64,000 nt of DNA from Gammaproteobacteria bacterium (GCA_016874295.1 VGUH01000016.1:1-64000); one strand, 5' to 3'; shown: positions 8,198 to 17,224, numbered from the stretch's first letter. The notes: generated by a model from the sequence alone, not told the origin. Program-made: numbers and translations.

Positions 8198-8728
8198 ATG
8201 AAACAGTTCATCGCAATCTCTGCAATCGGCGACGATCGCATCGGCCTCGTGCACGACCTGTCGAAGGTCGTGGCGGACTGCGGCGGCAGCATCAGCGAGA
8301 GCCGCATGACCGCACTCGGCTCGGATTTCGCCATGCTGATGCTGGTGGCGGGCAACTGGCACTCGATCGCGCGCATCGAGACCGAACTCGCCAAGCTCGC
8401 GGAGGCGTCGGGCGTCGCGGTCCAGGTGCGCCGCACCGCGCAGCGCGGGACGCGCGAGGACCATGTCCCCTACTCCGTGGACGTGGTCTGCATCGACCAG
8501 GCGGGCATCGTCTCGGGGCTGTCGGGCTTCTTCTCGGCGCGGGGCATCGACATCGGCGAACTGTCGACGCGCGGTTATTCGGCCGCTCACACCGGTGCCC
8601 AGATGTTCTCCGTGTACATGGTCGTCAATGTCCCGTCGCGGATCCACGTGGGCGCGCTGCGCGAGGAATTCATGGACTTCTGCGACCAGATGAATCTCGA
8701 CGCGATCCTCGAGCCGGTGAAGAACTGA
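8198..8728 (+). CDS. gcvR: GcvR-like ACT-domain regulator
   Basis: This 176-residue protein consists of two ACT domains: about 4-75 (ISAIGDDRIGLVHDLSKVV) and about 95-170 (VVCIDQAGIVSGLSGFFSARG). This is the architecture of GcvR, which in E. coli binds GcvA and represses the glycine cleavage operon in response to glycine. It has no DNA-binding domain. It is divergent from dapA and directly abuts the peroxiredoxin gene, as gcvR-bcp does in E. coli. That GcvA partners exist elsewhere in this genome is assumed. Confidence 0.88.
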   Translation: MKQFIAISAIGDDRIGLVHDLSKVVADCGGSISESRMTALGSDFAMLMLVAGNWHSIARIETELAKLAEASGVAVQVRRTAQRGTREDHVPYSVDVVCIDQAGIVSGLSGFFSARGIDIGELSTRGYSAAHTGAQMFSVYMVVNVPSRIHVGALREEFMDFCDQMNLDAILEPVKN

Positions 8729-9193
8729 ATGACACCCGCAAAGCCGGCGGCGAAGGCACCGAGATTCGCGGTTCCGACCACCGCCGGACCGTTCCGCCTC
8801 GGCGATCAGGGCCGCGACAAGCTGGTGGTCTATTTCTATCCGCGCGACAACACGCCGGGTTGCACGCTCGAGGGCGCCGACTTCCGCGACCTCGCCGCGT
8901 CCTTCCGGCGCGCCGGCACCCGTATCCTCGGCATTTCCACCGACACGCTCGAATCGCACCGCAGGTTCAAGGAGAAGATGAGGTTCCCCTTCGAGCTGGG
9001 CGCGGACGAAGACCACGCCGTCGCCGTACGGTTCGGCGTATGGCGGCAGAAGAACATGTACGGCCGCAAGCTCATGGGCATCGAGCGCAGCACCTTCCTG
9101 ACCGACGCGCAGGGCAGGATCCGCCGCGAATGGCGCAAGGTCCGCGTCAAGGGTCACGCGGCCGAGGTGCTCGCGGCCGCAAGAGAAATCTGA
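8729..9193 (+). CDS. bcp: thioredoxin-dependent peroxiredoxin (Bcp/PrxQ)
   Basis: This 154-residue thioredoxin-fold peroxidase reduces hydroperoxides. The peroxidatic cysteine is Cys45 in YPRDNTPGCTLEG, with the matching Arg in the C-terminal part. The resolving Cys that many PrxQ proteins carry five residues later (CxxxxC) is absent: the motif reads CTLEGADFRD, and no other Cys is present. It should therefore act as a 1-Cys type using an external thiol. The ATG immediately follows the gcvR TGA, so the two genes are coupled. Confidence 0.93.
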   Translation: MTPAKPAAKAPRFAVPTTAGPFRLGDQGRDKLVVYFYPRDNTPGCTLEGADFRDLAASFRRAGTRILGISTDTLESHRRFKEKMRFPFELGADEDHAVAVRFGVWRQKNMYGRKLMGIERSTFLTDAQGRIRREWRKVRVKGHAAEVLAAAREI

Positions 9194-9197
9194 GCCG

Positions 9198-10619
9198 ATG
9201 CTGAAGAACCGGCCCGCGAAGGGCGCCCGCCGCGCGTTCGTGCTCGACACGAATGTCCTGATGCACGACCCCGCGGCCGTGTTCCGCTTCGAGGAACACG
9301 ACATCTACCTGCCGATGGGCGTGCTCGAGGAACTCGACGCCGGCAAGAAGGGACTTTCCGAGTCGGCGCGCAATGTCCGCCAGGTCAGCCGCTTCCTGGA
9401 CGAGCTGATGGCGAACGCGACCAAGGAGCAGATCGACAAGGGCCTCGAGCTGCCGAGCGGCCGGTCCGGCAACCACGGCAAGAAGCCGCCGACCGGGCGG
9501 CTGTATTTCCAGACCCGGCGGCTCGCGGCGGGCCTGCCCGACACCCTGCCGGGCCACCGTATCGACAACGCGCTGCTCGGCTATACGCTCGCGCTGCAGA
9601 TGGAACTGCCCGGCACGCGCGTCACGCTGGTGTCCAAGGACATCAACCTGCGGATCAAGGCGGCGATCCTCGGCGTGCACGCGGAGGACTACTTCAACGA
9701 CCGCACGATCGAGGACGCGGATCTCCTGTTCACCGGCGTCACTGCGCTGCCCGCAGACTTCTGGGAGACCCACGGCAACAACGTCGAATCGTGGCACGAG
9801 CAGGCGCTCACCTACTACCGCGTGCGCGGGCCGCTGGTCGGCGAGTGGCACCCGAACGAGTTCCTCTACGACGCGAAGAACGACGGTTTCGAGGCGATCG
9901 TGCGCAAGATCGAGGGAGAAGTCGCGACGCTCGAGGTCACGCAGGACTACCGCAGCGATCGCCACGCCGTCTGGGGGATCACGGCGCGCAACCGCGAGCA
10001 GAACCTGGCGCTCAACCTCTTGCTCGACCCGGAAGTCGACTTCGTCACGATCCTCGGTCCCGCCGGCACCGGCAAGACGCTGCTGACGCTCGCCGCGGGC
10101 CTCGCGCAGACGCTCGATACCAACCGCTTCAGCGAGATCATCATGACCCGGGTGACGATCCCGCTCGGCGAGGACATCGGCTTCCTGCCCGGCACCGAGG
10201 AAGAGAAGATGGAGCCCTGGATGGGCGCGCTGATGGACAACCTCGAGGTGCTGACCCAGGGCCAAGAGGGCGGCAGCTGGAGCCGCGCGGCGACGCAGGA
10301 CCTGCTGCGCCACCGGATCAAGATCCGCTCGCTCAACTTCATGCGCGGCCGGACCTTTCTCAACCGCTACCTGATCCTGGACGAGGCCCAGAACCTCACT
10401 TCGAAGCAGATGAAGGCGCTGGTCACGCGCGCGGGTCCGGGCACGAAGCTCGTATGCCTCGGCAACATCGCGCAGATCGACACCCCCTACCTCACCGAGA
10501 CGACTTCCGGTCTGACCTACGTCGTCAACCGCTTCCGCGGCTGGCAGCATGCCGGCCACGTGACGCTGGTGCGCGGCGAGCGCTCCCGGCTCGCGGATTT
10601 CGCCTCGGAAGCGCTCTGA
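9198..10619 (+). CDS. PIN-PhoH family ATPase (YlaK/PhoH2-like)
   Basis: The 473-residue protein joins an N-terminal PIN ribonuclease domain (FVLDTNVLMHD at 14-24, acidic Asp17) to a C-terminal PhoH ATPase with Walker A GPAGTGKT near 291 and Walker B RYLILDEAQNLT near 390. Related PIN-PhoH proteins have been described as RNA helicase/RNases; the substrate here is not known. ATG 9198 lies 4 bases after the peroxiredoxin stop, in the run gcvR-bcp-phoH. Confidence 0.92.
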   Translation: MLKNRPAKGARRAFVLDTNVLMHDPAAVFRFEEHDIYLPMGVLEELDAGKKGLSESARNVRQVSRFLDELMANATKEQIDKGLELPSGRSGNHGKKPPTGRLYFQTRRLAAGLPDTLPGHRIDNALLGYTLALQMELPGTRVTLVSKDINLRIKAAILGVHAEDYFNDRTIEDADLLFTGVTALPADFWETHGNNVESWHEQALTYYRVRGPLVGEWHPNEFLYDAKNDGFEAIVRKIEGEVATLEVTQDYRSDRHAVWGITARNREQNLALNLLLDPEVDFVTILGPAGTGKTLLTLAAGLAQTLDTNRFSEIIMTRVTIPLGEDIGFLPGTEEEKMEPWMGALMDNLEVLTQGQEGGSWSRAATQDLLRHRIKIRSLNFMRGRTFLNRYLILDEAQNLTSKQMKALVTRAGPGTKLVCLGNIAQIDTPYLTETTSGLTYVVNRFRGWQHAGHVTLVRGERSRLADFASEAL

Positions 10620-10684
10620 CCCGGGGCGGCCGAACCATGCGGGCTTTTCGCGGTCGAAATAGGGTTGTCGCCAGGAATCCGCCG

Positions 10685-12178
10685 ATGCGCGCTTGGTCCC
10701 TGATTCTCCTGCTGCTCGCCGCCGGGCCGGTGCCGGCTGCCGCGCAGACCGCGGGCAGCGAGCTGCCGGACATCGGCACGCCGGCGAGCCAGGCGCTGTC
10801 CCTCGCCGACGAGTACAAGATCGGCCTGATGATCGTCCGGCAGCTGCGCGAAGCGGGTCAGATCATCGAGGATCCGGAAATCAACGAGTACCTGCAGGCG
10901 CTCGGCATGCGTCTCGCGAGCCAGGCGCACGAGGGCGCGCACCGCTTCACCTTCTTCGCCGTGCGCGACCCGGCGATCAATGCCTTCGCGCTACCGGGCG
11001 GCTTCATCGGCGTCAACGCCGGCCTCGTCACCGCGACCAGGAACGAAGCCGAGCTCGCCGGCGTGCTCGCGCACGAGATCGCGCACGTCACCCAGCGCCA
11101 CATCGCCCGCTCGATCCAGAATGCGAGTCGCGCGAATCTCGCCTCCGCCGCCGCGTTGCTGGCCGCGATCCTGATCGGCGCGACGACCAGCGTCCCGACC
11201 GACGTCGTGATGGGCGGCGTCACGGCCGCGCAGGGCATGGCGGCGCAGAGCCAGATCAACTACACACGTTCGAACGAGGCGGAGGCGGACCGCATCGGCA
11301 TCGGCATCCTCGCGGCGGCGGGTTTCGACCCGGTCGGCATGCCGGAATTCTTCGGCACCATGCAGCAGCGGCTAGGCGGCGCCGGCCGCAACATCCCGGA
11401 CCTGCTGCGTTCGCACCCGGTCACCAGCGAGCGCATCGCCGAGACGCGCGATCGGGCGATGCGCATGCCGAGGTCGAACGCGCCCGACAGCACGGGCTAT
11501 GCCCTGGTCCGCGACCGGCTCCTGCTCGAGGCGCTGCCGGATGACGCCCGATTGCGCGACCTGTTCGCGACGGCGCAGAGTGCCGATTATCCCTCCACCG
11601 ACGCGGAGCAGTACGGCCGCGCGCTCGCCCTGTTGCGCGCCGGTTCGCCCGACGAGGCGATCGAGATGCTGAAAGCCCTGCGCGACCGGCGGCCGGACGT
11701 GACCCTGTACCACACGGCGCTCGGGCAGGCGCAGCTGGCCGCGGGCCAGGTGGAGACTTCGCGCGCGACGCTCGAGGACGCGATGCGGCTGTTCCCGCGC
11801 AACGTGCCGGTCACCGTGCGCTACGCGGAAACGCTGATGCGCGACGGCGACGCGAAGCGCGCGCACCTGGTACTGCTCGACCTGTTCAACAACGTGCCGC
11901 CGACCGCCGAGCAGGCCCGGTTCACGGCGATCGCGGCGAATGCCGCCGGCGACGTCGCCGACTCCTACTACTACATGTCCGAGTACCACGTGATCAGCGG
12001 CGACCTCACGCTCGCGATCAACCAGCTGAAGCTGGCGCAGGCGGTGCCCGGGATCAACACGGTGCAGCGCGAGCGCTTCGACGCGCGCATCCGTGAGCTG
12101 CAGGAGTACCTGCCCAAGGGCCGCCGCGCCCGCGAGGTCGCGGAGCCGCAGGGTCCGGAACCCGGCGGCAGCGGCTAG
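10685..12178 (+). CDS. bepA: beta-barrel assembly-enhancing protease BepA
   Basis: Periplasmic M48 metalloprotease and chaperone for outer-membrane protein assembly and LptD maturation. It has 497 residues: a signal peptide (SLILLLLAAGPVPAAAQ), the zinc motif LAHEIAHVTQRH (HExxH) near 135, the third ligand region SNEAEADRIG near 200, and C-terminal TPR-like helices (YHTALGQAQLAAGQ, YYYMSEYHVISGD). I prefer ATG 10685 because the hydrophobic signal begins there; an in-frame ATG at 10637 would add 16 basic residues. The stop is TAG. mlaA follows 34 bases later. Confidence 0.92.
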   Translation: MRAWSLILLLLAAGPVPAAAQTAGSELPDIGTPASQALSLADEYKIGLMIVRQLREAGQIIEDPEINEYLQALGMRLASQAHEGAHRFTFFAVRDPAINAFALPGGFIGVNAGLVTATRNEAELAGVLAHEIAHVTQRHIARSIQNASRANLASAAALLAAILIGATTSVPTDVVMGGVTAAQGMAAQSQINYTRSNEAEADRIGIGILAAAGFDPVGMPEFFGTMQQRLGGAGRNIPDLLRSHPVTSERIAETRDRAMRMPRSNAPDSTGYALVRDRLLLEALPDDARLRDLFATAQSADYPSTDAEQYGRALALLRAGSPDEAIEMLKALRDRRPDVTLYHTALGQAQLAAGQVETSRATLEDAMRLFPRNVPVTVRYAETLMRDGDAKRAHLVLLDLFNNVPPTAEQARFTAIAANAAGDVADSYYYMSEYHVISGDLTLAINQLKLAQAVPGINTVQRERFDARIRELQEYLPKGRRAREVAEPQGPEPGGSG

Positions 12179-12212
12179 AATCCGGCTTGCGCCACCAGCC
12201 GGGGACCCGCAG

Positions 12213-13067
12213 ATGACATTCCTGATCCGCGCCGGCGCGGGCTTCGTGCTGGCCGCGGCGCTCGCCGGCTGCGCCACCACGAACCTGGGAACGCCCGGCG
12301 ACGCGCTCGAGCGCATGAACCGCGGCACGCACCGCTTCAACACCGCCGTCGACCGCGCGGTGCTCCGGCCGGTCGCCGTGGGGTATCGCAACCACGTGCC
12401 GGCGCCGGTGCGCGTCGGCGTCAACAATTTCCTCGAAAACCTCGCCTACCCGACTACGATCGTCAACAACCTGCTGCAGGGCAAGTTCAAGGACACGCTC
12501 AACGACATCGGTCGCTTCACGGTCAACACGACGATCGGTCTCGCGGGGATCTTCGACCCGGCGACGCATTTCGGCTTCGCCAGGAACGACGAGGATTTCG
12601 GCCAGACGCTGGGCCGCTGGGGCGTGCCGGCCGGTCCCTATCTCGTGCTGCCGTTCTTCGGGCCTTCGACGCTGCGCGACGGGCCCGCCATCATCGTCGA
12701 CTGGCAGACCGACCTGCGCGTGGGCGACCAGGTAGAACCAGCGGCCGAGTGGACGCTGATCGGATTGTCACTGGTCAACCGCCGCGCGCAGTTCCTGGAG
12801 TTCGACGCGACCTGGGAGTCGGCCTACGACCCGTATGCATTCATCCGTGACGCCTGGCTGCAGCGGCGCGAATACCGCGTGCGTGACGGCGATGTCGGGG
12901 ACGCGGATCCGCTCGAGGGCCTCGAGGACCCGGAGGCGCCCGAGGAGCCGGGGCCGGAAGAAGCGGCGCCGCCGCCGGGCGATCAGCCGGCCGCGGAGCC
13001 CATGAGCAGCTCCGAGACGTCGCTGATGCCGGCGAGCGACGTGACGGCGGGCGGTACGTTGCGGTAG
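12213..13067 (+). CDS. mlaA: outer-membrane lipid asymmetry lipoprotein MlaA (VacJ)
   Basis: MlaA removes mislocalised phospholipid from the outer leaflet and passes it to MlaC. The 284-residue precursor has a lipobox ALAGC (Cys20), the family core DALERMNRGTHRFNTAVDR, NNLLQGKFKDTLNDIGRF and WGVPAGPYLVLPFFGPSTLRD. A Pro/Glu-rich low-complexity tail (about 235-284) follows the conserved domain. The last 85 bases overlap the 3' end of mlaB on the opposite strand. The other Mla genes converge on it rather than sharing its operon. Confidence 0.95.
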   Translation: MTFLIRAGAGFVLAAALAGCATTNLGTPGDALERMNRGTHRFNTAVDRAVLRPVAVGYRNHVPAPVRVGVNNFLENLAYPTTIVNNLLQGKFKDTLNDIGRFTVNTTIGLAGIFDPATHFGFARNDEDFGQTLGRWGVPAGPYLVLPFFGPSTLRDGPAIIVDWQTDLRVGDQVEPAAEWTLIGLSLVNRRAQFLEFDATWESAYDPYAFIRDAWLQRREYRVRDGDVGDADPLEGLEDPEAPEEPGPEEAAPPPGDQPAAEPMSSSETSLMPASDVTAGGTLR

Positions 13068-13294
13068 CGGATTTGCCGGCCTGCGGCGCGCGCCGCAAGC
13101 GACCACTCGATCAGGAGCGCGAGCCCGGCGCTGTCGATGCGCGTCACGCGCGCGAGATCCACCTCGACCGCCCGCAGCGGCGCGAAAGCCCGGTCACCTT
13201 CGGCCAGGAGGCGCGCGGCGTCGCCGAAGCCGACCGTGCCTGCCAGCTCGTACATCCCGGGACCCGCGGCCGTGAGCCGGCCGGCTTCAGCCAT
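12983..13294 (-). CDS. mlaB: STAS-domain protein MlaB
   Basis: This 103-residue STAS domain protein is the cytoplasmic subunit that stabilises the MlaFE ABC transporter. The core VEVDLARVTRIDSAGLALL at about 44-62 matches the STAS phosphoacceptor-loop region (IDSAG). ATG 13294 lies inside the end of mlaC (8-base overlap), so it is translationally coupled. The last 28 codons are antisense to the 3' end of mlaA. Confidence 0.9.
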   Translation of the reverse strand: MAEAGRLTAAGPGMYELAGTVGFGDAARLLAEGDRAFAPLRAVEVDLARVTRIDSAGLALLIEWSLAARAAGRQIRYRNVPPAVTSLAGISDVSELLMGSAAG

Positions 13295-13928
13295 CGCTCT
13301 TGGCCACGGCACGCGGGCCGGCGGTCTCGAGGCGCTTGATCACCGACTCGAGGCCGGCTTGGTCCACTTCCGCGCCGACGTCGTTCCTGAAATTGCGCAC
13401 GTAGGAAATGCCCTCGATGGTCACGTCCCAGGCCTTCCAGCCCTGCGGCGTCGCGTGCAGCGAATAGTTGACCGGCACGCGCTGACCATTGCTGCGCTTG
13501 ACCTCGGTGCGCACCATTGCCTGGCCCGAGCTCAGGTCGCCGCGGAATGGCAGCACCGCGAGGCGGTCGGCGGTGAAGTCGGCGAGCGCCGAGCCGTAGT
13601 TCCTGAGCTGCGACTGGTAGAAGGCGTCGATGAAGCGCTGGCGCTGCTCGGGCGTCGCGGTCCGCCAGTGCCTGCCGAGCACCAGGCGCGCCGAGTAGTC
13701 GGTGTCGAAGTGCGGCAGCAGAATCTGGTCCACCAGCTGGCGTACTCGCGCCGGGTCCTTCCTGGCCAGCTCGCGATCCGCGTCGAGCGCCTCGAGGAGC
13801 CTGCGCGCCGTCACGTCGATGAGCTCCTGCGGCACCGGTCCCGGCACGCTCTCCGCCGCGCGCCCGGCGACGGCGAAGACGGCGGGCAGCAGCAGCACCG
13901 CGAGGGTCATGGCGAGGCGTCGCGTCAT
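13287..13928 (-). CDS. mlaC: periplasmic phospholipid-binding protein MlaC
   Basis: This 213-residue precursor has a Sec signal (LAMTLAVLLLPAVFAVAGRA). MlaC family features are RVRQLVDQILLPHFDTDYSARLVLG, the WRTATPEQRQRFIDAFY segment and VNYSLHATPQGWKAWDVTIEGISYVRN. It shuttles phospholipid between MlaA and the inner-membrane MlaFEDB complex. Its start overlaps the mlaD stop by 4 bases (ATGA). Confidence 0.95.
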   Translation of the reverse strand: MTRRLAMTLAVLLLPAVFAVAGRAAESVPGPVPQELIDVTARRLLEALDADRELARKDPARVRQLVDQILLPHFDTDYSARLVLGRHWRTATPEQRQRFIDAFYQSQLRNYGSALADFTADRLAVLPFRGDLSSGQAMVRTEVKRSNGQRVPVNYSLHATPQGWKAWDVTIEGISYVRNFRNDVGAEVDQAGLESVIKRLETAGPRAVAKSDG

Positions 13929-14425
13929 GGGTTCGATTCCTGGGCGGCTTGATCCGCTGGCTGTTGCTCCGCGGCCTTCGAGAACAGGAACTTGCTGATC
14001 AGGTTCTCGAGCACGATCGCGGACTGCGTGAACTGCATTCGATCCCCGTCCCTGAAGAAAGTTTCCGAGGCGCCGGCGCCGATCGCCACGTACTGACCGC
14101 CGAGCAGGCCCGCGGTCAGGATGCTGGCGTCGCTGTCGTCGGGGATCCGGTCGTACTGCGGATCGATGCGCAGCGTGACGCGGGCGCGGTACTCGCCGAA
14201 GTCGTAGGCAATCGACTCCACGCGGCCGACGGTCACGCCCGACATGGATATCGGCGCGCCGGTCTTCAGGCCGCCGACCTGGTCGAAGCTCGCGGTCAGG
14301 CGATAGCCGCCGCTGCCGAGGCCGAATTCGCGGCTCGTGATCTGGGTGACGAGGAAGAACAGCGCGGCGAATCCGAGCAGCACGAACAATCCGGTCCCGA
14401 GTTCGATGGCGCGCGTCTGGCGCAT
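13925..14425 (-). CDS. mlaD: MCE-domain protein MlaD
   Basis: This 166-residue inner-membrane protein has one N-terminal transmembrane helix (LGTGLFVLLGFAALFFLVTQ) and an MCE domain (about 40-120: YRLTASFDQVGGLKTGAPISM, GVTVGRVESI). The hexameric MCE ring binds phospholipid between MlaE and MlaC. A polar Gln/Ala-rich tail ends the protein. It is separated by 36 bases from mlaE and overlaps mlaC. Confidence 0.95.
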   Translation of the reverse strand: MRQTRAIELGTGLFVLLGFAALFFLVTQITSREFGLGSGGYRLTASFDQVGGLKTGAPISMSGVTVGRVESIAYDFGEYRARVTLRIDPQYDRIPDDSDASILTAGLLGGQYVAIGAGASETFFRDGDRMQFTQSAIVLENLISKFLFSKAAEQQPADQAAQESNP

Positions 14426-14461
14426 GTCAGGCTCCTTGAGTAAGTCCCGTGCGGGACTCGA

Positions 14462-15235
14462 TCACAGCATCACCGCGGTCAGCATGTAGTCGAGCAACAG
14501 CACGCTGACCGATGAAATCACGACCGTCCGCGTCGTCGCGCGGCCGACGCCCTCCGCGGTCGGCAGGGAATGATAGCCCTCGTACACGGCGACCAGGCTG
14601 CAGGCGATGCCGAACACCACGCTTTTCAGCACCCCTTCCATCACGTCGCCATGCTCCACGGCGCCGCGCATCTGCGACCAGAACTGGCCCTGGTCCACGC
14701 CCATCAGCTGTACGCCGACGAGCTGCGCGCCGTACAGGCCGATCATGCTGAAGATCGCCGCGAGCAGCGGCATCGAAATCACGCCACCGAGGAAGCGCGG
14801 CATCACGATCCGGCGTACCGGGTCGACCGCCATCATCTCGATCGCCGCGAACTGGTCGGTCGCGCGCATCAGGCCGAGTTCGGACGCCAGCGCCGTGCCG
14901 GCCCGGCCCGCGAACAGCAGGGCCGTGATGACCGGGCTGAGCTCCTTGAGCAGGCCGAGCGCGGCGGCCGTGCCGAGCGACTCTTCGGAGCCGAAACGCT
15001 CGAGCAGGTCGAAGCCCTGCAGGCCCAGCACCATGCCGACGAACAGCCCCGACAGCATGATGATCACCAGCGACAGTGCGCCGGTGTTGTACACCTGCTC
15101 GACGACCAGCCGGAACCGCAGCAGCGCCCGCGGCGTCTCGATGGCCAGCCGCGCGCCGAACAACGCATAGCGGCCAAGCGCGCCCAGCGCCGCCTGCAGG
15201 CTGCCGATCAGGTCGCGGATCATCGCCGCCGCCAT
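14462..15235 (-). CDS. mlaE: phospholipid ABC transporter permease MlaE
   Basis: This 257-residue integral membrane protein is the permease of the Mla system. It has several hydrophobic helices and the conserved cytoplasmic segment ELSPVITALLFAGRAGTALASELGLM near 95-120, followed by EQ-loop-like residues and VDPVRRIVMPRFLGG. ATG 15235 shares its A with the mlaF stop (TGATG). Met5 at 15223 is an alternative start. Confidence 0.95.
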   Translation of the reverse strand: MAAAMIRDLIGSLQAALGALGRYALFGARLAIETPRALLRFRLVVEQVYNTGALSLVIIMLSGLFVGMVLGLQGFDLLERFGSEESLGTAAALGLLKELSPVITALLFAGRAGTALASELGLMRATDQFAAIEMMAVDPVRRIVMPRFLGGVISMPLLAAIFSMIGLYGAQLVGVQLMGVDQGQFWSQMRGAVEHGDVMEGVLKSVVFGIACSLVAVYEGYHSLPTAEGVGRATTRTVVISSVSVLLLDYMLTAVML

Positions 15236-16056
15236 CAGCGCACCTGCCCGGCCTGGTCGGCGTAATCGGGCGCCGGGTAGTGAAATGGCACCGGCCCGTC
15301 CGGCAGTCCGTGCATGAACTGGCGCACGTCCCCGCGCGTGCTGGCGGCGACCTCGGCGGGCGGTCCGCTCGCGACGATGCGCCCGCCCGACAGCAGGTGG
15401 CAGCAGTCCGCTACCGCGGTGATCTCGCGCACATCGTGCGACACGACGATGCTGGAAACGCCGAGCGTGTCGTTCAGGCGCCGGATCAGGCGCAGCACGA
15501 CGCCCAGCGAGACCGGGTCGAGCCCGACGAAGGGCTCGTCGTAGATGAGCAGCTCGGGATCCATCACGATCGCGCGTGCGAGCGCGACGCGGCGCGCCAT
15601 GCCGCCCGAGAGCTCGGCCGGCATCAGCCGTGCGGCGCCGCGCAGGCCTACGGCCTGCAGCTTGGTCAGCACCAGGTGCCGCACCAGGCGCTCCGGCAGG
15701 CGGGTGTGTTCACGCAACGGAAAGGCGATGTTCTCGTAGACGTCGAGGTCGGTGAGCAGCGCGCCATTCTGGAACAGCATGCCCATGCGCCGGCGCATGC
15801 GGTACAGCGCCGCGCGCGGCAGCGCCACGACCTCCTGCCCGTCGAACTCGACGCTGCCCCGCTCAGGCCGCGCCTGGCCGGTGATCAGCCTGAGCAGCGT
15901 CGTCTTGCCGCAGCCGCTCGGGCCCATAACCGCAGTTACCGCGCCGCGCGGGAAGTCGAGGTCGACGCCCGCGAAGATCTCGCGGCCGCCCGCACGGTAA
16001 TGCAGGCCGCGCACGCGCACGATCGCGGCGGAATCGGAGCTGGAGTCGGTGGCCAA
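15235..16056 (-). CDS. mlaF: phospholipid ABC transporter ATPase MlaF
   Basis: This 273-residue ABC ATPase energises Mla phospholipid transport. It has Walker A GPSGCGKTTLL near 45, Q-loop in GMLFQNGALLTDLDVYENI, signature LSGGMARRVALARA near 147, Walker B ELLIYDEPFVGLDP and the H-loop in VVSHDV. The C-terminus (FMHGLPDGPVPFHYP) contains the FxxG-PvpFHYPa signature usual in MlaF. It is 20 bases downstream of fda on the same strand. Confidence 0.96.
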   Translation of the reverse strand: MATDSSSDSAAIVRVRGLHYRAGGREIFAGVDLDFPRGAVTAVMGPSGCGKTTLLRLITGQARPERGSVEFDGQEVVALPRAALYRMRRRMGMLFQNGALLTDLDVYENIAFPLREHTRLPERLVRHLVLTKLQAVGLRGAARLMPAELSGGMARRVALARAIVMDPELLIYDEPFVGLDPVSLGVVLRLIRRLNDTLGVSSIVVSHDVREITAVADCCHLLSGGRIVASGPPAEVAASTRGDVRQFMHGLPDGPVPFHYPAPDYADQAGQVR

Positions 16057-16076
16057 GAACGGGCCGGGCGCGACCT

Positions 16077-17099
16077 TCAGGCCGCGGCCTGTTCCATGGC
16101 CGCCTCGTAGCTGCCGTCGCGCGCGAGGCCGTTGAATCGCGCGCGGCGCAGGAATGCCCTCTGCGCGGCGGCGACATTGCCGGGCTTGCCCTTCCAGGCG
16201 TCGAGCGTGCTCTGCTGCAGCGCGCGCCCGTAGCTGAAGGACAGCTCCCAGGGCAGCTTGCGGCCGCGGTTCATCAGCGAGAGGTGCAGCGTCGCCTCGG
16301 CCTCGCTCTGCCCGCCGGACAGGAACGCGATGCCCGGGATAGCCGCCGGCACGCGGCGCAGCAGGCAGCGCACGGTCGCCTCGGCGACCTGCTCAGGGCC
16401 GGCCTGCCTCGCGCTCTTCTTGCCCGCGATGACCATGTTCGGCTTCAGGACCATGCCCTCGAGCCGCACGCGGTGCAGGAACAGCGCATCGAATACCGTC
16501 TCGAGCGTCGCGTCCGTCACTTCCTCGCAGCGCTCGATGCCGTGATCGCCGTCCATCAGCACCTCCGGCTCGACGATCGGGACGATCGTGGCCTCCTGGC
16601 ACAGGGCCGCGTAGCGGGCCAGCGCCTCGGCATTGGCGGCGAGGCTGGCCGCGGTCGGGATGCCGGCGCCGACGTCGATGACCGCGCGCCACTTCGCGAA
16701 GCGAGCGCCGAGCCCGCGGTATTCCGCGAGCCGCTCGCGCAGGCCGTCGAGGCCCTCGGTGACCGTCTCGCCCGGAAAACCCGCCAGCGCCTTTGCGCCG
16801 GCGTCCACCTTGATGCCCGGCAGGATGCCTCGCGCGGCAAGCAGTTGCGGGAACGGCCTGCCGTCCGCGGTCTGCTGGCGAATGGTTTCGTCGTACAGGA
16901 TCACGCCGGAGATGTACTTTTCCGCGTCGGGCGCGGTGAACAGGAGTTCGCGGTACGTGCGGCGCGACTCGAACGAGGACTCGAGTGCGATCTTGTCGAA
17001 GCGCTTCTTGATCGTGCCGGTCGATTCGTCGGCCGCCAGGATGCCCTTGCCGCGCGTCACCATCGCGGCGGCATTCGTGTCCAGTTCCTTGATGTCCAT
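16077..17099 (-). CDS. class I fructose-bisphosphate aldolase
   Basis: The 340-residue Schiff-base aldolase cleaves fructose-1,6-bisphosphate in glycolysis and gluconeogenesis. The N-terminus RGKGILAADESTGTIKKRF is the class I signature. The central VPIVEPEVLMDGDH and LEGMVLKPNMVIAGKKS (catalytic Lys in LKPNM) follow, then FLSGGQSEAEATLHLSLMN and the phosphate-binding FSYGRALQ. This eukaryote-like form differs from the class II FbaA of E. coli. It lies just upstream of mlaF and divergent from the SUF regulator. Confidence 0.95.
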   Translation of the reverse strand: MDIKELDTNAAAMVTRGKGILAADESTGTIKKRFDKIALESSFESRRTYRELLFTAPDAEKYISGVILYDETIRQQTADGRPFPQLLAARGILPGIKVDAGAKALAGFPGETVTEGLDGLRERLAEYRGLGARFAKWRAVIDVGAGIPTAASLAANAEALARYAALCQEATIVPIVEPEVLMDGDHGIERCEEVTDATLETVFDALFLHRVRLEGMVLKPNMVIAGKKSARQAGPEQVAEATVRCLLRRVPAAIPGIAFLSGGQSEAEATLHLSLMNRGRKLPWELSFSYGRALQQSTLDAWKGKPGNVAAAQRAFLRRARFNGLARDGSYEAAMEQAAA

Positions 17100-17177
17100 C
17101 TGCCCGGGATCCTCCGAATTTCAGGGCGCGAAGGATACCAGTTGGCGGCCTCCACCCCCTATCGCCGGCACGCTAAT

Positions 17178-17194
17178 AGTACTAAAATTGTACT
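17178..17194. promoter_or_regulatory. candidate operator dyad upstream of the SUF operon
   Basis: AGTAC (17178-17182) and GTACT (17190-17194) form an inverted repeat around a 7-base AT-rich centre (TAAAATT), in the only AT-rich stretch of the 125-bp fda/regulator gap. It lies 30 bases before the regulator ATG. Rrf2 regulators commonly bind such dyads in their own promoters, so autoregulation is inferred. No convincing -35/-10 pair was found with it. GGAGAGG at 17213-17219 is the ribosome site for the regulator. Confidence 0.5.
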
Positions 17195-17224
17195 GTTTAT
17201 TTCCAGGCACGCGGAGAGGCCCCA

